NCBI RefSeq assembly: GCF_003259615.1
Contig: NZ_QLLR01000001.1
Span: forward strand, 546,782-610,781
DNA length: 64,000 bases
Reading direction: 5' to 3'
From: Pedobacter cryoconitis
Lineage (GTDB): Bacteria > Bacteroidota > Bacteroidia > Sphingobacteriales > Sphingobacteriaceae
The notes below the pieces were generated by a model. That model was not told the DNA's origin, made no database searches, and was given only the letters and a program-made list of their open reading frames with translations. Numbering within the stretch: position 1 is the first letter of the stretch; every line of letters starts with the position of its first letter. Below, in pieces: positions 26,377 through 34,659 of this stretch. Position numbers and translations under genes: made by a program.

Positions 26377-28002
26377 ATGATTTCAGTTTCTAATTTATCC
26401 CTGCGTTACGGAAAACGTACCCTATTTGAAGATGTTAACCTAAAATTCACTCCTGGCAACTGTTACGGTGTAATTGGAGCTAATGGCGCGGGTAAATCAA
26501 CTTTCTTAAAAATCCTGTCTGGTGAAGTTAATCAGACCTCGGGCAGCGTAGCTTTTACGCCTGGAGAACGTATGGCGGTTTTAAAACAAAATCACCATGA
26601 ATATGATGATTTCTCAGTTATTGAAACCGTTATGATCGGTCATAAAGAATTATATGACATCATGAAGGAGAAAGACGCTATCTATCTGAAAGAAGATTTC
26701 TCTGATAAAGACGGTGAACGTGCAGGTGAACTGGAAAACAGATTTGCTGAAATGGACGGCTGGAATATGGAAAGCAATGCAGCAACCATGTTAAGCAATC
26801 TTGGAATTAAAGAAGAATTCCACCACAAACAAATTACTGAATTAGACGGTAAACAAAAAGTACGTGTATTACTTGCACAAGCGCTTTTTGGTAACCCTGA
26901 CATTTTGTTACTGGATGAGCCAACGAATGACCTGGATATAGAAACTATCGCCTGGTTAGAAAACTTCCTGGCTGACTATCAAAGTACAGTATTGGTGGTA
27001 TCTCACGATAGACACTTTTTAGACGCGGTTTGTACGCATATTGTGGATATTGACTTTGCCAAAATGACTACTTACTCTGGTAACTATACGTTCTGGTATG
27101 AGTCAAGTCAGCTTGCCTTAAAACAACGTGGTGATCAAAATAAAAAATTAGAAGAGAAAGTAAAGGAACTGCAGGAATTTATCCAGCGTTTCAGTGCGAA
27201 TGCTTCCAAATCAAAACAGGCTACTTCCCGTAAGAAAGCCCTTGATAAAATTGACCTGACTGAGATTAAGCCATCCAGCCGTAAATACCCTGCAATTATG
27301 TTTAACAACGTAGGTGGCAGAGAAGCTGGTGACCAGATCCTTCAGGTAGAAAATCTTGCCCTGAGCAGCCATGGCGAAGTCTTGTTTAAAGGCGTAAACT
27401 TCATGGTGAACAAAGGCGATAAAATTGCTGTTGTTTCTCAGAACAGTTTAGCGACTACTGCTTTTTATAATGTACTGACAGGTCGTGATAAAAACTATAC
27501 CGGAGAATTCAAATATGGTGTAACTATCAATACAGCAGATATTCCAAATGATAACTCTTCTTATTTCGAAGGAAAAGATATGAACCTGGTTGACTGGTTA
27601 AGAGAATACTCTGACACAGATAAAGACGAGCAGTTTGTAAGAAGTTTCCTGGGTAGAATGCTGTTCTCCGGAGAAGAAGTATTAAAGAACTGTAAAGTAT
27701 TGTCAGGTGGAGAGAAAATGCGTTGTATGTTCTCTCAGATGATGTTAAGACAAGCTAACTTGTTATTATTTGATGAGCCGACGAATCACCTGGATCTGGA
27801 ATCAATCACTGCATTGAACAACGGACTTAAAGATTTCAAAGGAACTGTTTTATTTACCTCACGAGATCATGCCTTAACTGAATCTGTAGCGACAAGGGTT
27901 ATCGAATTGACACCTAACGGATCAATTGATAAGATGATGAGCTATGATGATTATATCAACAGTGACGATGTAGCACAAATCAGAGCCGAATTATATAAAT
28001 AA
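26377..28002 (+). CDS. ABC-F family ATPase, YbiT-like, with degenerate second site
   Basis: A 541-aa soluble twin-ABC protein acting on ribosomes. Start MISVSNLSLRYGKRTLFEDV; Walker A1 GANGAGKST (34-42), Walker B1 LLLDEPTNDLD, switch SHDRHF, a linker with FSANASKSKQATSRKK (the P-site tRNA-interacting region of ABC-F). The best match in memory is E. coli YbiT. In NBD2 the Walker A is VSQNSLATTAF (about 352-362) with no GKS/T, the signature is intact (LSGGEK), and the switch His is replaced (TSRDHAL). I chose the ATG at 26377 over a 67-codon extension. Confidence 0.9.
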   Translation: MISVSNLSLRYGKRTLFEDVNLKFTPGNCYGVIGANGAGKSTFLKILSGEVNQTSGSVAFTPGERMAVLKQNHHEYDDFSVIETVMIGHKELYDIMKEKDAIYLKEDFSDKDGERAGELENRFAEMDGWNMESNAATMLSNLGIKEEFHHKQITELDGKQKVRVLLAQALFGNPDILLLDEPTNDLDIETIAWLENFLADYQSTVLVVSHDRHFLDAVCTHIVDIDFAKMTTYSGNYTFWYESSQLALKQRGDQNKKLEEKVKELQEFIQRFSANASKSKQATSRKKALDKIDLTEIKPSSRKYPAIMFNNVGGREAGDQILQVENLALSSHGEVLFKGVNFMVNKGDKIAVVSQNSLATTAFYNVLTGRDKNYTGEFKYGVTINTADIPNDNSSYFEGKDMNLVDWLREYSDTDKDEQFVRSFLGRMLFSGEEVLKNCKVLSGGEKMRCMFSQMMLRQANLLLFDEPTNHLDLESITALNNGLKDFKGTVLFTSRDHALTESVATRVIELTPNGSIDKMMSYDDYINSDDVAQIRAELYK

Positions 28003-28021
28003 GCTCCTGATTTGATCATAT

Positions 28022-28060
28022 AAAAAAGGGTTGTCTGAAAATTTCAGACAACCCTTTTTT
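28022..28060. terminator. perfect bidirectional terminator
   Basis: AAAAAAGGGTTGTCTGAAA pairs perfectly (19 bp) with its complement ending in a T6 run, between the convergent ABC-F and deacetylase genes. Confidence 0.92.
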
Positions 28061-28080
28061 ACATTTATAAATTGACCTGT

Positions 28081-28959
28081 TTAAGAACCAGGCGCAACTA
28101 CCTTTTTCTTATTAAAGCTCTTCTGTAAACTATTGTATAGATTTTTAGCGGTATAACGTCCCGGGTCAATAATCCTTCTGATTGTATAAACCGGATTCAC
28201 CTCATCCATTGGCGTAGACAAAATAAATGCCGCCTTAAACCCATGTTCTTTTAATTTATGCAGGTTAGCTGCTTTGAAAACTCCATAAGGATAAGCGAAA
28301 TACTCCACCTTTTTCCCGGTAATCTTTTCTAAAGTCTGTGTAGGCTTATCAATCTGGATTGTCCAGTCCTGGTCGGTAAACTGCGCAAAGTTCTTGTGGT
28401 TCCAGGTATGACTGGCTATTACATGCCCATCATCCGATAGCTCTTTAATTTGCGCTTTACTCATATATCTTGGTCTGCCGATAGATACAGTCATGATAAA
28501 AAATACCCCTTTAAAGCCATGCTTTTTTAACTCCGAAGCACCAACTGTATATTGATCCAGATCGGTATCATCAAAAGAAATCATGATCGGCTTTGAAGGC
28601 AGTTTCGTCCCATAATTTAAATAATCGTATAACTGATCAGGTAAAATAGTATGGTACCCACTATCTGCCAGCATTTTCATATGATCCCTGAAATTAGCAG
28701 GGGGAATAATATCATCATGTGCTCTTTGAGAATCTGAAGCTTTCCAGTCCCTGATCTGGTGGTAACATAACACGGGAACTTCTTTACGCGAAAGAATCGT
28801 TTTAGCATCTGCCGGAGAAGATTTTACAGGAGCTGTTGATTGCTGAGTACTGCTTAAGGTGTCCGCAGCAGTTTTAGCTTTCTGTTGTTCAGAATCGGAA
28901 TGACAAGCGAAAAGAAACAATAAAAGGAAGATAAATAACGAATTAGGGTATGTTTTCAT
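28081..28959 (-). CDS. polysaccharide deacetylase family lipoprotein (paralog 2)
   Basis: A 292-aa protein. Lipoprotein signal with FLFAC as lipobox, a short Ala/Ser/Lys linker, then a NodB domain with FDDTDLDQY, HTWNH and FAYPYG. The mature domain follows paralog 1 closely from ADAKTIL to the end. I used the ATG at 28959; the ORF also has a GTG two codons earlier. The substitution of Asp for the usual Gly after DD (FDDT rather than FDDG) is shared by both paralogs. Likely anchored on the periplasmic side of the outer membrane. Confidence 0.85.
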   Translation of the reverse strand: MKTYPNSLFIFLLLFLFACHSDSEQQKAKTAADTLSSTQQSTAPVKSSPADAKTILSRKEVPVLCYHQIRDWKASDSQRAHDDIIPPANFRDHMKMLADSGYHTILPDQLYDYLNYGTKLPSKPIMISFDDTDLDQYTVGASELKKHGFKGVFFIMTVSIGRPRYMSKAQIKELSDDGHVIASHTWNHKNFAQFTDQDWTIQIDKPTQTLEKITGKKVEYFAYPYGVFKAANLHKLKEHGFKAAFILSTPMDEVNPVYTIRRIIDPGRYTAKNLYNSLQKSFNKKKVVAPGS

Positions 28960-29038
28960 GGACACAAAAATAAATATATTTTATGAACCCTATTAAAATT
29001 ACCAAACAACCTTACGATAAAAATTGTTAAATTTAAGT

Positions 29039-29227
29039 ATGGAAAAAGAAGAAATCAAAAGAATACTGGAAACAGTTGAACAACAAGTAAGTTCTTCTAT
29101 TCTTGGAGGAATGGAAGAAGCTTATGAAGAACTGGAGCGCCTGGGTTATATCCTTATTCATCCGGATAGCGCCCATCCCTCTGCAACAATTACCCAAAAG
29201 GGAGAAGATTTCCTGGAGAATTACTAG
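29039..29227 (+). CDS. hypothetical 62-aa protein
   Basis: A 62-aa acidic protein (MEKEEIKRILETVEQQVS start) that looks like a short helix pair followed by a strand-turn segment (GYILIHPDSAHPSATITQKG) resembling the wing of a winged-helix domain (TITQKGEDFL). It could be a truncated or minimal wHTH-like protein. A terminator follows directly, so it is a single-gene unit. I do not recognise the family. Confidence 0.55.
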   Translation: MEKEEIKRILETVEQQVSSSILGGMEEAYEELERLGYILIHPDSAHPSATITQKGEDFLENY

Positions 29228-29240
29228 CCAGGAAATAAAA

Positions 29241-29281
29241 AAAGAAGGTCTGAATGAATAAAACCTGATCAGACCTTCTTT
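29241..29281. terminator. bidirectional terminator
   Basis: AAAGAAGGTCTGA pairs with TCAGACCTTCTTT (13 bp) between convergent genes; the right arm reaches the end of the esterase gene. Confidence 0.88.
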
Positions 29282-29282
29282 A

Positions 29283-30761
29283 TTATTTTGTTCGCTTTCC
29301 GGATTGAAGTAACCATTGTTTATACTTTTCTTCCAGGAACCCGGACAAATCAGCCATATATCCTGCTGTTTTTACCGTAAAATGATCCCCCGGATAATAT
29401 TTAAAAAGCATATCTGCCGAAACCGCTTTCATTTCTTCGTTCATTAATCTGACCGGATAATTCAGCATAAAATTATCCTCGTCCCCTATAGAAATCCGTA
29501 TTTTCCCATCCAGATCTTTCTTTAAATCTTTCCAGTTATTTCTTAGATATAGAGAAATATCATACCTTTTCCAGTCTTCAGCAGTACGTTGATTGATCAA
29601 TCCCGTTTTAGAATCACAAATTAATTCCGGCAACCCATCTTTGCCTTTTTTACTAAATACGGCTTCAAAGGAACGCTGCTGCTGCCCTCTTGAAATCACA
29701 TTTTCTACCTGGTACATTTCTTTCAAATAAGAAAAAGGAAATCTGCCAGCCACCGTTCCACCCGGATTGATCTGCCCTTTAGCATCATAAAACAGGTTAC
29801 TATCTTTGTATAAGTTCACGTTTAGAAACCTGCGGAAATCCACATAATCAGGACTGCTGGAAGCGGTAGCTAAAAATAGCTTGGGATAATGGGTTTGCAG
29901 CCATAAAACAGACCAGCCGCCGCTACTATGTCCAGTCAGCATTCTTGCCCCATTACAGCGATACTGCTTTTCCAGCAGAGGAATAAATTCCTGGGTCAGC
30001 GCATCCCCCCAGGGGCCATTATTATCGCTATTCGCATAAGCAGAATGTCCCAGAGAACAATTGCCATCCAGAAATACCCGGATAACCGGAGTAGACCCGA
30101 TTACTGAAGGCAATTTACCCTGTACAGACATATAGTGATGATCGGCTCCAAAACCAGTCACCACAAACAATACTGGAAATTTAGCTGACGGATTTTTATA
30201 ATATTCAGCAGGCAACTGAACAGCTGCATCTAAAGTAAATTTCTTCTGATAAAAATCACTCAATAACCTGGAAGGAGCCTTAAACTCTTTAATAAATTCC
30301 GTTTCCTGAAATACAAGTTCAGGAACCACCTGATCGGCCAATAACGTAAAAGACTGCTTTAAGTCTTTACCTATTACTATTTTTTGTGGTTGACTAAAGA
30401 TATTCCCAGGACTCGCTGCAATAGCTCTTCCACCCAAATTTAAGTCCCATACTGCCTGAACATAGTAAGTTCCACGCTCCATTTCTGAAGGGAGCACAGG
30501 ATAGGCCGTTGCCAGATCATCAATAACAATACTTTCCCCCGGTTTAATCCCCTTAACTTCCACAGCAAAGCAATTTAATGGCTCTATACCAATAGATGCG
30601 GTTAAAGGTTCAGGATTATTCTTTGATAAGTAGAGAAAAACCTTTCCTGTAAAAGGCTGATTCAGTGAAACAGGAGAATAAGATACTTTAAACTGCTGTG
30701 AAAAGCCGTTGAAAGTTAGCATAAGGAATAAAGATAGTAAACAGCATATCTTTTTGATCAT
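29283..30761 (-). CDS. secreted esterase of the alpha/beta-hydrolase type
   Basis: A 492-aa protein: signal peptide 1-22 (ending FSQQ), an N-terminal beta-rich region to about 165, then an alpha/beta-hydrolase of the esterase D/enterochelin-esterase-like group with LFVVTGFGADHHYMS, and GHSSGG (277-282, nucleophile Ser279). A C-terminal His near 470 (YYPGDHFTV) could complete the triad. It acts in the periplasm or outside; substrate unknown. Downstream of the COG0523 gene on the same strand, with a zinc-box promoter and a hairpin in the 180-bp gap. Confidence 0.8.
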   Translation of the reverse strand: MIKKICCLLSLFLMLTFNGFSQQFKVSYSPVSLNQPFTGKVFLYLSKNNPEPLTASIGIEPLNCFAVEVKGIKPGESIVIDDLATAYPVLPSEMERGTYYVQAVWDLNLGGRAIAASPGNIFSQPQKIVIGKDLKQSFTLLADQVVPELVFQETEFIKEFKAPSRLLSDFYQKKFTLDAAVQLPAEYYKNPSAKFPVLFVVTGFGADHHYMSVQGKLPSVIGSTPVIRVFLDGNCSLGHSAYANSDNNGPWGDALTQEFIPLLEKQYRCNGARMLTGHSSGGWSVLWLQTHYPKLFLATASSSPDYVDFRRFLNVNLYKDSNLFYDAKGQINPGGTVAGRFPFSYLKEMYQVENVISRGQQQRSFEAVFSKKGKDGLPELICDSKTGLINQRTAEDWKRYDISLYLRNNWKDLKKDLDGKIRISIGDEDNFMLNYPVRLMNEEMKAVSADMLFKYYPGDHFTVKTAGYMADLSGFLEEKYKQWLLQSGKRTK

Positions 30762-30822
30762 AACGATTTAGAGGATTGGTTAAACCTCTAATATACGGGT
30801 AGGATCTGATATTAAAATTTAA

Positions 30823-30862
30823 AAGCACTGTAACAGGGTGATGAATCCCGTTACAAGTGCTT
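30823..30862 (-). terminator. hairpin terminator between COG0523 gene and esterase gene
   Basis: On the minus strand AAGCACTTGTAACGGG pairs, with two single-base bulges, with the complement of AAGCACTGTAACAGGG, followed by TTTTAAATTTT. It would end a short transcript from the promoter at 30887-30894 or the COG0523 mRNA. Confidence 0.6.
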
Positions 30863-30886
30863 ACCTGTTAACTAAATAATGAAGAT

Positions 30887-30928
30887 CAAATATAATACTA
30901 AAGCAACAAAATTGCAACTATATTGCAT
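30887..30928 (-). promoter_or_regulatory. zinc-box promoter in the COG0523-esterase gap
   Basis: On the minus strand, -7 element TATATTTG (30894 to 30887) lies 20 nt downstream of a TTG. That TTG sits inside a 17-bp 7-3-7 dyad (30912-30928; plus strand TTGCAAC, TAT, ATTGCAT), a variant of the boxes at 32.2-32.3 kb. It could make a short RNA ending at the next hairpin or read into the esterase gene. Confidence 0.55.
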
Positions 30929-30941
30929 TTAAATGTAAAGG

Positions 30942-32138
30942 TTACTGAATTACGTTTTCGAAAGGATTTACAAATACCTGCTGTTGATGCTCTTCTTCCA
31001 CAGTCAGTAAACAAGCGTTCAATTCCTCATGTAACTGCTCCTTTTGAAGATCCTGCGCAATAAATACCAGCTCATTCATCCGGTCACCATAATTTGCATC
31101 CCAGCGGTTCTCAATTTCCTTCCTGTTTTCTGTAAAATCCTGGTAATTCAATCTTTCAGACGGCAGCATACTTGCCCACCAGGTTCCGGCGCTCTCAATC
31201 CGCAGCGAGCCTCCCGCCTGTGAAAAATTCAAAGCACGGTCTGGCATAGGCGCTAACCAGAATAATCCTTTTGTTCTGATCACATTCGGAGGAAACTGTT
31301 TATTCAGATAATCCCACAAACGCTCCGGATGAAAAGGTTTGGAAGAACGAAATACCGTACTGCTAATCCCATATTCCTCTGTTTCGGGCAGATGTTCTGC
31401 ATTTAACTCTTTAATCCATCCAGCCCCTTGTGAAGCCTCATCAAAATCAAACAAACCCGTATTTAATATCTCTTTCAAATCGACCTGGCTAAAAGAAGTA
31501 TCAATTAATTTGGCTGAAGGATTCAATTTCCTGACCACAGCTTTCAACAGCAATAAATCTTCCGCTGAAACCAAATCTGTTTTATTCAGGATAATTACAT
31601 TCGCAAATTCAATCTGATCCGTTAACAAATTAACGATGGTCCGCCGGTCTGCATTGTCATCTATCCATCCCCTGTCTACCAGTAATTCATTCGTTCCAAA
31701 ATCTTTCTTAAAATTAAAACAGTCTACTACCGTGACCATCGTATCCAGTTTACTGAACTTACTTAAGTCAATATTCATCGCCAGATCTACATAACTGAAG
31801 GTTTGTGCTACCGGAACAGGCTCAGAAATACCCGTACTTTCGATAATCAGGTAATCAAACCGGTCTTCCTTCGCCAATTTCTCTACTTCAGCAATCAAAT
31901 CTTCCCGCAGCGTGCAGCAAATGCAACCATTGCTCATTTCTACCAGCTTCTCTTCTGTCCGGGATAACATATTCTCCCGCTGAACCGCATTGGCATCGAT
32001 ATTTATTTCGCCCATATCATTGACAATCAACGCCACCCGCAAGTTTTGTTTATTGTGGAGAATATGGTTCAACAATGTGGTTTTCCCACTTCCAAGGAAC
32101 CCACTGAGCACTGTTACAGGTAATAATTTAGCTTTCAT
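30942..32138 (-). CDS. COG0523 (CobW/YciC/ZigA-like) GTPase, likely zinc metallochaperone
   Basis: A 398-aa G3E GTPase. Walker A GFLGSGKTT (13-21), metal motif CICC (72-75, in GCICCTLRED), NKTD guanine specificity, and a C-terminal CobW_C domain around 260-370. Proteins of this branch (ZigA/YciC-like) deliver zinc to enzymes during zinc limitation and are classically under Zur control. Here two zinc boxes cover its promoter and a zur gene lies 2.5 kb away in the divergent operon. Zinc, rather than cobalt or nickel, is inferred from that context. Confidence 0.87.
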   Translation of the reverse strand: MKAKLLPVTVLSGFLGSGKTTLLNHILHNKQNLRVALIVNDMGEINIDANAVQRENMLSRTEEKLVEMSNGCICCTLREDLIAEVEKLAKEDRFDYLIIESTGISEPVPVAQTFSYVDLAMNIDLSKFSKLDTMVTVVDCFNFKKDFGTNELLVDRGWIDDNADRRTIVNLLTDQIEFANVIILNKTDLVSAEDLLLLKAVVRKLNPSAKLIDTSFSQVDLKEILNTGLFDFDEASQGAGWIKELNAEHLPETEEYGISSTVFRSSKPFHPERLWDYLNKQFPPNVIRTKGLFWLAPMPDRALNFSQAGGSLRIESAGTWWASMLPSERLNYQDFTENRKEIENRWDANYGDRMNELVFIAQDLQKEQLHEELNACLLTVEEEHQQQVFVNPFENVIQ

Positions 32139-32153
32139 TTGACGTGTATATTA

Positions 32154-32208
32154 ATGCAATTGAGTTGCAAATATAAGATACTCTAATATAAATGCAATAT
32201 AATTGCAT
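32154..32208 (-). promoter_or_regulatory. COG0523 promoter with two putative Zur boxes
   Basis: Box 1 is at 32154-32170 (ATGCAAT, TGA, GTTGCAA). Box 2 is at 32192-32208 (ATGCAAT, ATA, ATTGCAT) and extends to a perfect 14-bp-arm palindrome at 32185-32215. On the minus strand a TTG in box 2 and the -7 TATATTTG (32175 to 32168, overlapping box 1) are 19 nt apart, matching a Bacteroidota promoter. Zur bound at either box would occlude it. Confidence 0.75.
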
Positions 32209-32292
32209 TTATATTTACCAAGAGACAACAATCCGAAAAACAGCACGTTTACCTATTCAATTGCAGTAGCAAACTCTTTACATACATTCTAT

Positions 32293-32321
32293 ATGCAATA
32301 AACTTGCATGTAGTACTTTTG
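32293..32321 (+). promoter_or_regulatory. ABC-zur operon promoter with a putative Zur box
   Basis: Box 3 is ATGCAAT, AAA, CTTGCAT (32293-32309), matching box 2 with one arm mismatch. It ends 5 bp before an exact -7 element TACTTTTG (32314-32321). The ABC ATPase ATG follows at 32347. Confidence 0.72.
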
Positions 32322-32346
32322 TTAAAAAATAAACAGAACCCTACAA

Positions 32347-32976
32347 ATGGTATCCATCAAATCAGTTGCACACAGTTACAGCAATGCCCATCGTATCGGC
32401 TTTAAAGACTGGGAAATCAACAATGGCGAGCAGTGGTTACTCTTAGGAGAATCGGGCAGCGGAAAGACAACCTTGCTGCACATCCTCACCGGGATATTAA
32501 AACCTGCTGCCGGAGCAGTAAATATGAATGGTACGTCGATCTACTCCTTATCCTCCCGCGAACTCGACCAGTTTAGAGGAAGAAATATAGGAATCATCTT
32601 TCAGCGTCCCCATTTAATTAAAAGTCTGACTATTGCAGAAAATCTGATCATGGCCCAGAGTTTTGCCCGTCTTCCACAAGACCTTAAAAGAGTAAATGAA
32701 GTCTTAACTTCCTTAGGCATTGCAGCTAAGAAAAATAGTTATCCCAGTGAATTAAGCCAGGGACAATTGCAAAGAGTCTCTATCGCAAGGGCAGTAATCA
32801 ATAAACCGGCCTTATTAATTGCCGATGAGCCGACTTCCAGTCTGGATGATAAAAATGCGCAGGCTGCGCTTGAACTATTGCAACAGCAATCGGGTTTAAA
32901 CCAGGCTACATTAATCGTAGCTACCCATGATAAAAGAGTTAAAGACGCATTTACAAATACTTACGAATTAAAATGA
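32347..32976 (+). CDS. ABC transporter ATP-binding protein (LolD/MacB-like)
   Basis: A 209-aa ATPase: Walker A GESGSGKTT near 36-44, signature LSQGQ, Walker B LLIADEPTSSLD, switch H in ATHDKR. It is of the LolD/MacB group that works with FtsX-like permeases. It overlaps the permease by 4 bp (ATGA) and heads a four-gene operon with the permease, a DUF3299-like protein and zur. The arrangement resembles reported zinc-regulated ABC systems (such as the Vibrio Zrg locus, from memory). Zinc import or related handling is inferred. Confidence 0.85.
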   Translation: MVSIKSVAHSYSNAHRIGFKDWEINNGEQWLLLGESGSGKTTLLHILTGILKPAAGAVNMNGTSIYSLSSRELDQFRGRNIGIIFQRPHLIKSLTIAENLIMAQSFARLPQDLKRVNEVLTSLGIAAKKNSYPSELSQGQLQRVSIARAVINKPALLIADEPTSSLDDKNAQAALELLQQQSGLNQATLIVATHDKRVKDAFTNTYELK

Positions 32977-34202
32977 GCCCATTAAAAATCAGCTGGAAAA
33001 GTTTGTGGTCTAAACCACTATCCTCCGCACTAAATATTATGCTCATTGCCTTTGGTACGGGTATATTGACAATTCTGCTTTTAGCTTCCACCCAAATCGG
33101 GGAGAAATTAGATAACAATGCGAAAGACATCGACCTGGTGGTTGGTGCCAAAGGAAGCCCGTTACAGCTTATTCTAAGCAGTATTTATTATATCGACTTC
33201 CCTACCGGAAACATTCCTTTGAAAGAAGCACAGGAATTAGCGCGCAGTCCATTTGTTAAAAAAGCCGTTCCTTTAGCGCAGGGCGATAATTACCAGGGCA
33301 TCAGAATTGTGGGTACAGATAGCAATTTCGTCAGCATCTATAAACTAAAAACCAGTACCGGGAAATTCTGGAAGGCTGATTTTGAAGTCACCATAGGCTC
33401 CACCGTAGCTATCAACCAGAAACTAAAAATCGGAGACACCTTTTTCGGTGCCCACGGACTTACAGGCAGCTCAGACATTCATAAAACACATGCTTATAAA
33501 GTAGTTGGAATTTTAACCCCTCAGGGAAATGTGACAGATAACCTGATCCTGACTAATATTTCCAGTGTATGGAAAATGCACGAAGACCATGAAAAAGAAG
33601 AAGCCGCAGAACATCATGACCATAAAGATCACCGGCCAGATCAAACCGGGCATAACGATGAAAAGGAAATTACAGCGCTGCTTATTCAATACAGGTCACC
33701 GATGTCTGTAGTGATGTTTCCAAGGATGGTGAATCAGTCTACTAACCTGCAAGCGGCCTCTCCTGCAATGGAAAGCACCCGTTTATTCTCCCTGATTGGT
33801 GTTGGCGTAGATACGCTGCAATGGTTTGCTGTCCTGATTATGCTGATCGCTGCCATCAGTGTATTTGTTAATCTATACAACTCTTTAAAAGAAAGAAGTT
33901 ACGATCTGGCCATCATGCGGACATTGGGCGCTTCCAGAGGCCAGTTATTTTGTATCGTTATTTTTGAAGGGGTCCTGCTTACTTTAGCTGGTACAATTAT
34001 TGGAATAGTTTTGGGACATTTAGTCCTGCAGCTCATTGGAAATTATCAGGAAAGCAGTCAGGCCAGGTTAAGTGGCTTTATCTTACTGAAGGATGAAATT
34101 TATTTATTTGTTGCCGGGCTGGCGATTGGTATATTTGCAGCTGTAATTCCTGCCTTGCAGGCTTACCGGTCAAATATCTCTAAGATATTGTCTAAAAACT
34201 AA
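32973..34202 (+). CDS. FtsX-like ABC permease with a histidine-rich loop
   Basis: A 409-aa membrane protein: one N-terminal helix (about 15-38), a large extracytoplasmic domain, and three C-terminal helices (about 279-400) with the FtsX-type LAIMRTLGASRGQLF motif. Within the large domain residues about 203-232 hold a run rich in His, Asp and Glu (HEDHEKEEAAEHHDHKDHRP), a plausible zinc-binding loop in the periplasm. Its ATPase is encoded just upstream. Lipoprotein-sorting permeases have this fold but lack such a His loop, which supports a metal role. Confidence 0.82.
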   Translation: MSPLKISWKSLWSKPLSSALNIMLIAFGTGILTILLLASTQIGEKLDNNAKDIDLVVGAKGSPLQLILSSIYYIDFPTGNIPLKEAQELARSPFVKKAVPLAQGDNYQGIRIVGTDSNFVSIYKLKTSTGKFWKADFEVTIGSTVAINQKLKIGDTFFGAHGLTGSSDIHKTHAYKVVGILTPQGNVTDNLILTNISSVWKMHEDHEKEEAAEHHDHKDHRPDQTGHNDEKEITALLIQYRSPMSVVMFPRMVNQSTNLQAASPAMESTRLFSLIGVGVDTLQWFAVLIMLIAAISVFVNLYNSLKERSYDLAIMRTLGASRGQLFCIVIFEGVLLTLAGTIIGIVLGHLVLQLIGNYQESSQARLSGFILLKDEIYLFVAGLAIGIFAAVIPALQAYRSNISKILSKN

Positions 34203-34204
34203 AT

Positions 34205-34654
34205 ATGAACATACGAATGAAATCACTGGTTATTATACTTTTACTACTTTCAGGTTTTGCAGTGAAAGCTCAGCATAATCCGAATGATCAGATCAGCTCT
34301 TCGAATTGGGACGTGATTGGAGGAGTAGATTTTAAAATTGTGAAGGATACACAGATGTATGCTATTTACAATGCTGATATTAAAAAATATGCAAATAAAC
34401 CATTTGAACTGGAAGGATATTTAGTTCCTATTAAAGATGGGATGAAACAAACTAAATTTATGCTTTCGACCCTTCCGATTAACCAATGTTATTTCTGCGG
34501 GAAAAATGGCGTACCGATTATGGTAATGGTTGAGCTTGCTGAACCGATTAAATTCACCTATCAAACTATAACCATTAAAGGAACGCTGAAACTAAACACC
34601 GGAAATGCAATGGACAACCCACCAATAGCACTAGTGAATGCAAAGTCAATTTAA
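34205..34654 (+). CDS. secreted DUF3299-like protein
   Basis: A 149-aa protein with a signal peptide (about 1-22, ending VKAQ) and a compact domain containing KPFELEGYLVPI, FMLSTLPINQ and CYFCG followed by VPIMVMVELAEP, the pattern of DUF3299. The two Cys of CYFCG could bind metal. It starts 2 bp after the permease and ends 5 bp before zur, so it is surely part of this operon. Likely a periplasmic partner of the ABC transporter; the molecular role is unknown. Confidence 0.75.
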   Translation: MNIRMKSLVIILLLLSGFAVKAQHNPNDQISSSNWDVIGGVDFKIVKDTQMYAIYNADIKKYANKPFELEGYLVPIKDGMKQTKFMLSTLPINQCYFCGKNGVPIMVMVELAEPIKFTYQTITIKGTLKLNTGNAMDNPPIALVNAKSI

Positions 34655-34659
34655 CGAAC

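Noticed and set aside
30942..32138. CobW cobalamin-synthesis role for the COG0523 GTPase
   Set aside because: No cobalamin genes are nearby and the context is Zur boxes, zur and a His-rich permease.
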